The translations under genes were made by a program, and so were the position numbers. Under the pieces are notes generated by a model, which searched no databases, was not told the origin of the DNA, and saw only the letters and a program-made list of their open reading frames with translations. From Bacteroidota bacterium (lineage in GTDB: Bacteria > Pseudomonadota > Alphaproteobacteria > Puniceispirillales > Puniceispirillaceae): a stretch of 7,559 nt of DNA. Position 1 is the stretch's first letter, and each line of letters opens with the position of its first letter. The DNA lies in the NCBI GenBank assembly GCA_009936825.1, contig JAACDV010000015.1, forward strand, positions 1 to 7,559. The letters are read 5' to 3'. Of this stretch, positions 1 to 7,053 are shown in pieces.

Positions 1-1
1 G

Positions 2-496
2 ATCGAAAAGCACGCTGGCGGGGTTCGCGGCGGATGGGATAATCTGCTGGCGGTGATCCCGGGCGGATCATCAACGCCGTTATTGCCGCAGGCGGTTTGC
101 AGCACTATCACGATGGATTTTGATGCCCTGCGTGACGCTGGAACGGGTCTTGGCACCGCCGGTGTTATCGTGATGGATAAAAGCACCGATATTGTTAAAG
201 CCATCGCCCGGCTATCCTATTTCTACAAGCATGAATCTTGCGGGCAATGCACACCGTGCCGTGAGGGTACGGGCTGGATGTGGCGGATGATGGAGCGTCT
301 GGTTCGCGGTGACGCTGAAATTCATGAAATCGAAACTCTCCAGCAGGTGACCAAGCAGGTGGAGGGCCACACAATTTGCGCCCTTGGGGATGCGGCTGCC
401 TGGCCAATTCAGGGATTGATCAAGCATTTCCGGCCGGAAATCGAACGCCGGATCGTGGCACACCGGGCTGCTGCCTCGGTCGAAGCCGCGGAATAA
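2..496 (+). CDS. nuoF: NADH-quinone oxidoreductase subunit F, 3' end (partial)
   Basis: This is the C-terminal 164 residues of NuoF, the complex I subunit that binds NADH and FMN and starts electron transfer in the cytoplasmic arm. The frame is open from base 2 with no start, so the gene begins upstream; full-length family members are about 420-450 residues. The GTG at base 53 is an internal valine codon (context [10 protein letters not shown]), not a start. The [4Fe-4S] cluster N3 ligands are visible as the [15 protein letters not shown] motif (cysteine codons at 239, 248 and 257), with the fourth cysteine 40 residues later in [13 protein letters not shown] (codon at 377). The segment before it ([11 protein letters not shown] and GTAGVIVMD) matches the soluble-ligand-binding-like domain, and the end is the usual helical N3 domain. 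The stop is TAA, 13 bases before nuoG, and it overlaps the nuoG ribosome binding site. Identification is essentially certain. Confidence 0.97.
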   Translation: MEKHAGGVRGGWDNLLAVIPGGSSTPLLPQAVCSTITMDFDALRDAGTGLGTAGVIVMDKSTDIVKAIARLSYFYKHESCGQCTPCREGTGWMWRMMERLVRGDAEIHEIETLQQVTKQVEGHTICALGDAAAWPIQGLIKHFRPEIERRIVAHRAAASVEAAE

Positions 497-509
497 GGAG
501 CAAATAGCA

Positions 510-2567
510 ATGCCAAAGCTGACAGTGAACGGCATCGAGGTTGAGGTCGAAGACGGTGCTACCGTTCTTCATGCCTGTGAGGCCGCTGACGTTGAAATTC
601 CCCGGTTCTGTTATCACGACCGGCTGTCGATTGCTGGCAACTGCCGAATGTGCCTTGTTGATCTTGAACGCGCGCCAAAACCGGTAGCGTCTTGCGCGAT
701 GCCTGCGGGTGACGGAATGGTGATACGCACCGACACCGACCGCGTTAAACGGGCGCGCGAAGGGGTGATGGAATTCCTGCTGATTAATCACCCGCTGGAT
801 TGTCCGATCTGTGATCAGGGCGGCGAGTGCGACTTGCAGGATCAGGCGATGGGTTACGGTATCGATAACTCGCGCTATGAAGAAAATAAGCGCGCCGTCG
901 AAGATAAAAACATGGGCCCGCTGATCAGCACAACGATGACGCGCTGTATTCATTGCACCCGCTGTGTTCGGTTTGCGACTGAAATTGCCGGCGTGTCCGA
1001 GCTTGGCGCAATTGGCCGTGGTGAATCGATGGAAATCACCACTTATCTCGAAAAAACTCTGGCGTCCGAGCTTTCGGCCAATGTCATTGATCTGTGTCCG
1101 GTTGGCGCACTGACCTCAAAACCCTATGCGTTTGCGGCGCGCCCTTGGGAGTTAACCAAGACAGAATCCATTGACGTGATGGATGCGCTGGGCAGCAATA
1201 TTCGCGTTGATGCCCGCGGTGCGCAGGTGATGCGGGTTCTGCCGCGTCTGAACGAAGATATAAATGAAGAGTGGATTTCCGATAAAACGCGGTATGCCAT
1301 TGACGGGTTGCGGCGTCAGCGCCTTGACCGGCCCTATCTTCGTGGCAGTGATGGCAAGCTGGCCCCGGCAAGTTGGGATGAAGCTTTTGGCGTGATTGCC
1401 GCCAAGCTGAAAAAAGCGAAATCAGACAAGATCGCTGCGGTAGCCGGTAACCAGTGCGACGCTGAATCAATGTTTGCGCTGAAGACGATGTTTGAAAAGC
1501 TGGGCAGTGAAAACATTGATTGCCGTCAGGACGGGGCTAAAATTGGCGGGGCCCGTGCTGGCTATCTGTTCAATTCGACAATTGCCGGTATTGATGATGC
1601 CGACGCCTTGTTGATCATCGCCAGTAACCCGCGCATCGAAGGCGCAGTGATGAATGCCCGCATTCGGCGTAACTGGGTGGAAACCCAGCTTCCCATCGCG
1701 GTGGTTGGTCCGGCGATGGATTTAACCTATGACACCCTAACGTTGGGCGATGATCCGTCGATTCTGTCAGATATTCTATCGGGCAAGTCAAAATTCGCCG
1801 CCAAACTGAAAAAGGCCAAACGGCCGATGATTATAATCGGCATGGGCGCATTAACGCGCAGCGATGGGGCATCAATTCTTGGTTTGGCCCGCCAGATTGC
1901 CGATACTTACGGCGTTGTCAGCGACGACTGGAACGGTTTTAACGTTCTGCATCATGCTGCGGCGCGTGTTGGCGGCCTTGATCTGGGATTTGTTCCCGGG
2001 CGCGGTGCGATGGATATTGCCGGCATGTATAAGGCTGCCGAGGGCGGCCAGCTCGATTTTGTCTGGCTTATGGGCGCGGATGAGCTTGATCATTCCCGCC
2101 TAAAAAGCGCGTTTGTGGTTTATCAGGGGCATCACGGCGATCAGGGTGCGCATCATGCCGATGTGGTTTTACCCGGCGCTGCCTTTACCGAAAAAGACGG
2201 CATTTATGTCAATACCGAAGGCCGGGTTCAATATGCTGGCCGGGCGACATTCCCGCCAGGTGAAGCGCGTGAGGACTGGACAATTATTCGCGCAATGGCT
2301 GGCCGCCTAGGGGTGCATCTGGGATTTGATTCGCTGGTTGAGCTTCGCGAGGCGCTGTTTGAAGCGGTTCCGCATTTCGCCGATCAGGACGAAGTGGCCG
2401 CGGCCAAATGGACAAAATTCGGAGGTCGCGCAAAAATAACAGATGCTGCGATCAGAACGGCGCTGGACGGGTTTTATATGACGTGTGCCATCAGCCGCGC
2501 GTCAGAAACCATGGCTCAATGCATAATGGCGTTGCAGGCGGATACCGCCCGCGATGCAGCGGAGTAG
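510..2567 (+). CDS. nuoG: NADH-quinone oxidoreductase subunit G
   Basis: NuoG is the largest peripheral-arm subunit of complex I and carries electrons from NuoF towards NuoI. The N-terminal ferredoxin domain (about 1-78) holds [2Fe-2S] N1b on C34, C45, C48 and C62. The His-Cys box holds N5 on H94, C98, C101 and C107 ([14 protein letters not shown]). N4 is held by C146, C149, C152 and C196 (CIHCTRC, then DLCPVGAL). The region from about 220 to 600 is the molybdopterin-oxidoreductase fold, which in complex I has no known catalytic cofactor. The end (about 630-675) resembles the NuoG C-terminal domain ([24 protein letters not shown]). No cysteine lies between 197 and 315, so the extra N7 cluster is absent, as is usual in alphaproteobacteria and mitochondria. 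At 685 residues it is normal for that group. The ATG at 510 follows AAGGAG (495-500) by 9 bases, and the protein begins directly at the ferredoxin fold. Confidence 0.98.
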   Translation: MPKLTVNGIEVEVEDGATVLHACEAADVEIPRFCYHDRLSIAGNCRMCLVDLERAPKPVASCAMPAGDGMVIRTDTDRVKRAREGVMEFLLINHPLDCPICDQGGECDLQDQAMGYGIDNSRYEENKRAVEDKNMGPLISTTMTRCIHCTRCVRFATEIAGVSELGAIGRGESMEITTYLEKTLASELSANVIDLCPVGALTSKPYAFAARPWELTKTESIDVMDALGSNIRVDARGAQVMRVLPRLNEDINEEWISDKTRYAIDGLRRQRLDRPYLRGSDGKLAPASWDEAFGVIAAKLKKAKSDKIAAVAGNQCDAESMFALKTMFEKLGSENIDCRQDGAKIGGARAGYLFNSTIAGIDDADALLIIASNPRIEGAVMNARIRRNWVETQLPIAVVGPAMDLTYDTLTLGDDPSILSDILSGKSKFAAKLKKAKRPMIIIGMGALTRSDGASILGLARQIADTYGVVSDDWNGFNVLHHAAARVGGLDLGFVPGRGAMDIAGMYKAAEGGQLDFVWLMGADELDHSRLKSAFVVYQGHHGDQGAHHADVVLPGAAFTEKDGIYVNTEGRVQYAGRATFPPGEAREDWTIIRAMAGRLGVHLGFDSLVELREALFEAVPHFADQDEVAAAKWTKFGGRAKITDAAIRTALDGFYMTCAISRASETMAQCIMALQADTARDAAE
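2561..2564 (+). promoter_or_regulatory. Ribosome binding site of nuoH inside the nuoG end
   Basis: GGAG lies in the last codons of nuoG, immediately before its TAG stop. It is 4 bases from the ATG at 2569 and 7 bases from the adjacent ATG at 2572. This places nuoH initiation at the ATGATG pair and argues against the upstream in-frame ATG at 2554, which would lie 5' of the site. Ribosomes finishing nuoG would stop at this spot, so translational coupling is likely (inference). Confidence 0.6.
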
Positions 2568-2568
2568 C

Positions 2569-3594
2569 ATGATGGAATTGCTAAACAACGGCTATCTGAT
2601 TGAATTGGCGATCATTGTTGGCAAAATTATGCTTGTCGTCGGGCCGCTGCTTATTGCCGTTGCATATTTGACCCTTGCCGAGCGGCGGGTAATCGGCTTT
2701 ATGCAGCTTCGCAAAGGCCCGAACGTTGTGGGGCCGTTTGGCTTGCTGCAACCTTTTGCCGATGCGCTGAAATTGATGGTAAAGGAAACCATCCTGCCGG
2801 CGGGTGCGAATAAAATCGTGTTCATGCTGGCGCCGATGTTGACGTTCATTCTGGCGCTGGTTGCGTGGGCGGTGATCCCCTTTGGTGAGGGGCTGGTGAT
2901 CGCCGATATCAATGTTGGCATTTTGTATCTGTTTGCCATTTCATCGCTTGGTGTTTATGGCGTTATCATGGCTGGCTGGGCTAGCAATTCAAAATACGCG
3001 TTTCTTGGCGCGCTGCGCTCGGCGGCGCAGATGGTGTCGTACGAGGTCTCGATGGGCCTTGTGATCATCAATGTTTTGATCTGTGTCGGATCCTTGAACC
3101 TGTCGACAATTGTTGAGGCACAGCGCGGCATGTGGTTTGCCCTGCCATTATTTCCGATGTTCATTGTTTTCTTTATTTCGACGCTGGCCGAAACCAACCG
3201 CGCGCCGTTTGACTTGCCTGAGGGCGAGTCTGAACTGGTTGCCGGTTATTTCGTTGAATATTCATCGATGAGTTTCGCGCTCTTTTTTCTTGGTGAATAT
3301 GCAAACATGATCTTGATGAGCGGAATGACAACGGTGCTGTTCCTTGGCGGCTGGTTGCCTCCCTTTGATATTTGGCCGTTGAATGTTATTCCGGGCCCGA
3401 TCTGGTTTGTCTTGAAGGTCTCAATGCTGCTGTTTGTTTTCTTGTGGGTTCGCGCCACGACGCCGCGTTACCGCTATGATCAGTTGATGCGTCTTGGCTG
3501 GAAAGTGTTCCTGCCATTTTCACTGCTTTATGTTGTCCTGACATCGGGCTTTTTGCTGTGGACTGGCAATCTGCCGGTTGCGATAGCCGGTTAG
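2569..3594 (+). CDS. nuoH: NADH-quinone oxidoreductase subunit H
   Basis: NuoH (the ND1 homologue) is the membrane subunit that joins the peripheral arm to the membrane arm and forms much of the quinone-binding chamber. It is a hydrophobic protein of about 341 residues with roughly eight membrane segments, the usual size. Hallmarks are the first cytoplasmic loop [18 protein letters not shown] (about 38-55) and the acidic loop [20 protein letters not shown] (207-226), followed by [15 protein letters not shown]. These match the family's conserved quinone-channel and E-channel regions. The start lies 1 base after the nuoG stop. ATG at 2569 and ATG at 2572 are adjacent; 2572 has the better spacing to GGAG. 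An in-frame ATG at 2554 would add MQRSS and overlap nuoG, and is less likely because the ribosome binding site would then be inside the gene. The stop is TAG, and nuoI follows after 13 bases. Confidence 0.96.
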   Translation: MMELLNNGYLIELAIIVGKIMLVVGPLLIAVAYLTLAERRVIGFMQLRKGPNVVGPFGLLQPFADALKLMVKETILPAGANKIVFMLAPMLTFILALVAWAVIPFGEGLVIADINVGILYLFAISSLGVYGVIMAGWASNSKYAFLGALRSAAQMVSYEVSMGLVIINVLICVGSLNLSTIVEAQRGMWFALPLFPMFIVFFISTLAETNRAPFDLPEGESELVAGYFVEYSSMSFALFFLGEYANMILMSGMTTVLFLGGWLPPFDIWPLNVIPGPIWFVLKVSMLLFVFLWVRATTPRYRYDQLMRLGWKVFLPFSLLYVVLTSGFLLWTGNLPVAIAG

Positions 3595-3607
3595 GGGAGA
3601 GAGCTAA

Positions 3608-4096
3608 ATGCTTAAAACGATTGATAGTTTGCGCTCATTTCTGCTGCTTGAGCTTGGTAAAGGGTTGTTTCTGACGCTGAAATATTTTTTCAAGCCGAAG
3701 GTCACAATCAACTATCCGTACGAGAAGGGCACATTATCGCCCCGTTTTCGCGGTGAGCACGCCCTGCGCCGGTATCCCAACGGCGAAGAGCGCTGCATTG
3801 CCTGCAAATTGTGTGAGGCTGTATGTCCGGCGCAGGCCATTACTATTGAGGCCGAACCACGCGATGATGGCAGTCGCCGCACTACGCGTTACGACATTGA
3901 TATGACGAAATGTATCTATTGCGGTTTCTGTCAGGAAGCCTGTCCGGTTGACGCAATCGTCGAAGGTCCAAACTTTGAATTTGCCACCGAAACGCGCGAA
4001 GAACTTTATTACGACAAGGATAAGCTTCTGGCCAACGGGGATCGCTGGGAGACCGAGATCGCGCGTAATCTGGCAGCAGACGCAAGGTGGCGCTAG
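3608..4096 (+). CDS. nuoI: NADH-quinone oxidoreductase subunit I
   Basis: NuoI (the TYKY homologue) is an 8Fe ferredoxin-type subunit at the base of the peripheral arm. It passes electrons from the NuoG side to the terminal cluster N2 in NuoB. The 162-residue protein has two CxxCxxCxxxCP motifs: [12 protein letters not shown] (C63, C66, C69, C73) and [12 protein letters not shown] (C102, C105, C108, C112). By ferredoxin rules the first three cysteines of each motif plus the last of the other bind clusters N6a and N6b. An amphipathic N-terminal stretch (about 10-30, [17 protein letters not shown]) should lie on the membrane surface, and [19 protein letters not shown] is the typical lead-in. 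The ATG at 3608 follows GGGGAGAG (3594-3601), with 8 bases between GGAG and the start. The end, NLAADARWR, is the usual alphaproteobacterial terminus, so no C-terminal extension seems to be missing. It is followed by the operon's largest gap, 68 bases. Confidence 0.98.
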   Translation: MLKTIDSLRSFLLLELGKGLFLTLKYFFKPKVTINYPYEKGTLSPRFRGEHALRRYPNGEERCIACKLCEAVCPAQAITIEAEPRDDGSRRTTRYDIDMTKCIYCGFCQEACPVDAIVEGPNFEFATETREELYYDKDKLLANGDRWETEIARNLAADARWR

Positions 4097-4120
4097 GCGT
4101 ATTAGGCGGGGATGGAAGTC

Positions 4121-4128
4121 GGGGAGGA
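4121..4128 (+). promoter_or_regulatory. Strong Shine-Dalgarno sequence in the nuoI-nuoJ gap
   Basis: GGGGAGGA is the best anti-16S match seen in the window. It ends 36 bases before the nuoJ start, too far to load ribosomes there directly. GGAGG (4123-4127) is 6 bases from the ATG at 4134 and 3 bases from the ATG at 4131, which open a mini-ORF running across the nuoJ start. The likely role is to recruit ribosomes that then reinitiate at nuoJ (inference). Confidence 0.45.
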
Positions 4129-4133
4129 CGATG

Positions 4134-4172
4134 ATGACACCAAGGGTAATCCGGATAACAAGCCATGATTGA
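4134..4172 (+). CDS. Putative 12-codon coupling mini-ORF before nuoJ
   Basis: This frame encodes MTPRVIRITSHD and then TGA. An ATG immediately upstream at 4131 would add one methionine. It is the only start in the nuoI-nuoJ gap with a well-spaced strong ribosome binding site (GGAGG at 4123-4127, 6 bases away). Its stop at 4170-4172 lies just past the nuoJ ATG at 4165-4167, so a terminating ribosome would be within a few bases of the nuoJ start. The peptide resembles no family I know and may have no function of its own; the act of translating it may matter. The same frame is open further back into nuoI, where it is a shadow, so the reading frame itself is weak evidence. The position of the binding site is the main support. 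Confidence 0.3.
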   Translation: MTPRVIRITSHD

Positions 4173-4794
4173 GGCGTTGTTTTTCTATTTGTTCGCCGCA
4201 GTAATGCTGGCCAGCGGGATGATGGTTGTCATGTCGCGCAACCCGGTTTTCTCGGTGTTGTTTCTAATTCTGGCATTCTTCAACGCCGCCGGTTTGTTCG
4301 TTCTGATTGGCGCAGAATTCATCGCCATGCTGCTGGTTGTTGTTTACGTTGGCGCGGTGGCGGTCTTGTTCCTGTTCGTCGTGATGATGTTGGACATTAA
4401 CTTTGCCGAGATGCGGGCGGGGTTTCAGAAATATCTGCCACTGGGTCTGATTGTTGGCGGTATTCTGGTCTTTGAGCTGGTTGCTGCTATTTATGGTGAT
4501 GCTTTTGACGGTATTAGCCTGCCGGTTGCAAGCGAGATCAGCAACACGCGCGCCTTGGGCAATGTGCTCTATACTAAATATATGTATTTATTCCAGATTT
4601 CGGGTCTGATCCTGCTGGTGGCAATGATCGGGGCAATTTCGCTGACCATGCGCCGCCGGGTTGGTGTTCGCCGTCAGGTGATTGCGGATCAAAACGCGCG
4701 CAGTCGCGGCCAAAGTGTTGAAGTTGTCGAGGTGCAAGTTGGCGCCCCCGGTAGAACCATCGCCGATGTTCCGGCGAGTAAGCGAGAGGGGTAG
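4165..4794 (+). CDS. nuoJ: NADH-quinone oxidoreductase subunit J
   Basis: NuoJ (the ND6 homologue) is a membrane-arm subunit beside NuoH and NuoK and helps link the quinone site to the proton channels. The 209 residues contain about five membrane segments (roughly 2-22, 28-50, 54-76, 92-110 and 142-163). The third holds the hallmark run around E51 and Y61 (AEFIAMLLVVVYVGAVAVLF), which in structures contains a pi-bulge that shifts during turnover. A hydrophilic tail (about 163-209) begins with the positive cluster RRRVGVRR, which should face the cytoplasm; similar tails occur in alphaproteobacterial NuoJ. The start is fixed: an in-frame TAA at 4156-4158 rules out a longer form, and ATG 4165 is the first start after it. 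The gene has only a weak GGA at 4153-4155 as its own ribosome binding site, so coupled translation is likely. The TAG stop is 3 bases before nuoK. Confidence 0.97.
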   Translation: MIEALFFYLFAAVMLASGMMVVMSRNPVFSVLFLILAFFNAAGLFVLIGAEFIAMLLVVVYVGAVAVLFLFVVMMLDINFAEMRAGFQKYLPLGLIVGGILVFELVAAIYGDAFDGISLPVASEISNTRALGNVLYTKYMYLFQISGLILLVAMIGAISLTMRRRVGVRRQVIADQNARSRGQSVEVVEVQVGAPGRTIADVPASKREG

Positions 4795-4797
4795 AGC

Positions 4798-5109
4798 ATG
4801 TTTGAACTTTCGCTCAACCATTATCTGGCCGTTTCGGCCATTCTATTTGCGCTTGGCGCTTTTGGCATTTGTCTGAATCGAAAGAATGTCATCACCATTT
4901 TGATGTCGATTGAGTTGATGCTGCTTTCGGTGAACATCAATATGGTTGCCTTTTCGGCTTTTAACGGTGATCTCGAAGGGCAAATCTTCTCGCTGTTTAT
5001 TTTGACAGTTGCCGCTGCCGAGGCTGCAATCGGCCTTGCCATCCTAGTGGTCTTCTTCCGCAACCGTGGGTCTATCGCGGTTGAGGATGTGAATATGATG
5101 AAAGGCTAA
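4798..5109 (+). CDS. nuoK: NADH-quinone oxidoreductase subunit K
   Basis: NuoK (the ND4L homologue) is a small membrane-arm subunit that carries part of the proton path between NuoH/J and the antiporter-like subunits. The 103 residues form three membrane helices (about 5-24, 30-52 and 62-86), close to the family's usual length of about 100. The two essential buried glutamates are present: E39 in [17 protein letters not shown] and E75 in [14 protein letters not shown]. They correspond to E36 and E72 of the E. coli protein. The ATG at 4798 is preceded by AGAGGGG (4785-4791), with 8 bases between AGG and the start, and it follows the nuoJ stop by 3 bases. The stop is TAA, and nuoL begins 6 bases later. 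Confidence 0.98.
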   Translation: MFELSLNHYLAVSAILFALGAFGICLNRKNVITILMSIELMLLSVNINMVAFSAFNGDLEGQIFSLFILTVAAAEAAIGLAILVVFFRNRGSIAVEDVNMMKG

Positions 5110-5115
5110 TTCGGG

Positions 5116-7050
5116 ATGTATAGTTTAATCGTTTTTCTTCCGCTTTTTGGCGCGATCATTGCCGGTATCCTCAGCCTTAATGGTCGTGACCGTATGGCCG
5201 AGCTGATTACAGTCACCGGATTGCTGACGTCGCTGTTGCTGTCGGTGATTGCGTTTGCCAAAGTTGCCATCGGCGGTGAGCCAATCACCATTGATCTGGC
5301 GCGCTGGATTGTTTCGGGTGACTTTGAGGCGATGTGGCGATTGCGCTTTGATACGCTGACTGCGGTAATGTTGATCGTTGTTACTGGCGTGTCGTCGATG
5401 GTCCATATCTATTCCATTGGCTATATGTCGCATGACAACGCGCGGGCGCGCTTCATGTCGTATCTCAGCCTGTTCACCTTTGCCATGTTGATGCTGGTGA
5501 CAGCCGACAATCTGGTGCAGCTATTTTTTGGCTGGGAGGGTGTTGGTGTTGCCTCTTATTTGCTGATCGGTTTCTGGTACAAAAAAGAAAGCGCACATAC
5601 GGCGGCGATGAAAGCTTTTGTCGTGAACCGTGTTGGCGATTTCGGCTTTGCCTTGGGTATTCTGGCGATCTATCAGATTTTCGGGTCGGTTCAGTTTGAC
5701 GATATTTTTGCCAACTCTGCGGTAAAGGCGGGATCGCAGATTAACTTCCTTGGCAGCGCGCTTCCGGCGTTAGAGGTTGCTGGCATCCTGTTATTCATTG
5801 GCGCGATGGGTAAATCAGCCCAGCTTGGCCTTCACACATGGCTTCCCGATGCGATGGAAGGCCCGACGCCAGTGTCGGCGCTGATCCATGCGGCAACGAT
5901 GGTGACGGCGGGTGTGTTTATGATTTGCCGTCTGTCGCCAATGCTGGAATATGCGCCTTTATCGCTGGATATCATCACCATCGTCGGGGCACTTACAGCG
6001 ATATTTGCGGCCACGGTTGGTATGACCCAGTTTGATATAAAGCGCGTGATTGCCTATTCGACCTGCTCGCAGCTTGGCTATATGTTCTTTGCCGCCGGTG
6101 TTTCTGCTTATCCTGCTGCGATGTTTCATCTTACCACGCACGCCTTTTTCAAGGCGCTGCTGTTTCTGGGGGCAGGTTCGGTCATTCATGCTATGTCGGA
6201 TGAACAGGATCTTCGCAATATGGGGGGAATCTGGCGCAAAATTCCAATGACCTACGCGATGATGTGGATTGGCTCGCTGGCACTGGCAGGATTTCCGTTC
6301 TTTGCCGGTTTCTATTCAAAGGACATGATCCTCGAAGCTGCCTATGCGGCGCAGTCGGGCGTTGGCTCAATGGCTTTCTGGCTTGGGTGTCTTGCAGCCT
6401 TTTTGACCGCATTTTACAGCTGGCGTTTGTTGATCATGGCCTTTCATGGAAAGCCGCGCGCCTCAGCTGAAATTATGTCGAATGTCCATGAATCACCTCT
6501 CGTTATGACACTGCCGCTATTCGTTCTGTCGATTGGGGCGATTTTCTCGGGCTGGTTGGGGTATGAGCTTTTTGTCGGGCATAATATGGCTACATTCTGG
6601 GGTGATAGCATCCTGATCCTGCCTGAACATCCTGCCATGGAGGGCGCGCATCATGTGCCGGGCTGGGTGAAAGCCCTGCCGGTTGTTTTGGCGTCATCGG
6701 GGGTTGTTCTTGCGGTTTTGTGTTATTCTGTCTGGACGAATATGCCAGCGGCGATAGCGCGTGCGTTCTCGCCCCTGCACACCTTCTTTTACAATAAATG
6801 GTACTTTGACGAGCTCTATGATGTTGTGTTTGTCCGTCCGGCAGTGCGCATTGGCGAATTCCTGTGGAAACGGGGAGATCAGCGAACAATCGATGGTCTT
6901 GGCCCGGATGGAATTTCGGCGTTGGTAATCCGTGTCTCCAGCTATGCGTCTCGCCTGCAATCAGGCTTCGTCTTCCATTACGCTTTTGCCATGTTGGTTG
7001 GCGTTGTGGTGCTGATGACCTGGTACTACCTTCGCTTTGGGGGGATGTAA
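5116..7050 (+). CDS. nuoL: NADH-quinone oxidoreductase subunit L
   Basis: NuoL (the ND5 homologue) is the distal antiporter-like proton pump of the membrane arm. The 644-residue protein has the Mrp-antiporter fold. Its N-terminal domain is about 65-115, the proton-antiporter core about 130-410, and the C-terminal part holds the long lateral helix (about 555-600) and a final anchoring helix (about 617-640). Key charges are present: E141 (FFGWEGVGVASYLL), D175 (NRVGDFGFALG), K233 (GAMGKSAQLGLHTWLPDA), H258 (SALIHAATMV), K346 (THAFFKALLFLGAG), and K402 with D403 (GFYSKDMILE). By motif they match E144, D178, K229, H254, K342 and K399/D400 of E. coli NuoL. The start is the first ATG after nuoK, 6 bases away. 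The ribosome binding site is weak (AAAGG at 5101-5105, 10 bases upstream, inside nuoK), which suggests coupling. The length is normal for alphaproteobacteria. Confidence 0.98.
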   Translation: MYSLIVFLPLFGAIIAGILSLNGRDRMAELITVTGLLTSLLLSVIAFAKVAIGGEPITIDLARWIVSGDFEAMWRLRFDTLTAVMLIVVTGVSSMVHIYSIGYMSHDNARARFMSYLSLFTFAMLMLVTADNLVQLFFGWEGVGVASYLLIGFWYKKESAHTAAMKAFVVNRVGDFGFALGILAIYQIFGSVQFDDIFANSAVKAGSQINFLGSALPALEVAGILLFIGAMGKSAQLGLHTWLPDAMEGPTPVSALIHAATMVTAGVFMICRLSPMLEYAPLSLDIITIVGALTAIFAATVGMTQFDIKRVIAYSTCSQLGYMFFAAGVSAYPAAMFHLTTHAFFKALLFLGAGSVIHAMSDEQDLRNMGGIWRKIPMTYAMMWIGSLALAGFPFFAGFYSKDMILEAAYAAQSGVGSMAFWLGCLAAFLTAFYSWRLLIMAFHGKPRASAEIMSNVHESPLVMTLPLFVLSIGAIFSGWLGYELFVGHNMATFWGDSILILPEHPAMEGAHHVPGWVKALPVVLASSGVVLAVLCYSVWTNMPAAIARAFSPLHTFFYNKWYFDELYDVVFVRPAVRIGEFLWKRGDQRTIDGLGPDGISALVIRVSSYASRLQSGFVFHYAFAMLVGVVVLMTWYYLRFGGM

Positions 7051-7053
7051 GCG

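Noticed and set aside
53..496. nuoF starting at GTG 53
   Set aside because: The frame is open upstream to base 2 and encodes conserved NuoF sequence ([15 protein letters not shown]), so this GTG is an internal valine codon of a gene cut by the window edge.
420..953. Antisense open frame of 177 residues opposite nuoF/nuoG
   Set aside because: It lies fully opposite well-supported nuoF and nuoG coding sequence and has no family motif. It is a codon-bias shadow.
4149..4156. Palindrome ATCCGGAT just upstream of nuoJ
   Set aside because: An 8-base palindrome is too short to call as an operator or hairpin, has no loop and no repeat elsewhere noticed, and is likely chance.
4097..4164. Possible terminator or internal promoter between nuoI and nuoJ
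   Set aside because: I see no GC-rich stem followed by a T run, and no convincing -35/-10 pair. The downstream genes belong to the same complex, so continued transcription is expected.
3948..4172. 74-residue + strand open frame across the nuoI end
   Set aside because: Most of it is an out-of-frame shadow of NuoI, including its second ferredoxin motif. Only its last 12-13 codons, outside nuoI and behind a strong ribosome binding site, are kept as the putative mini-ORF.
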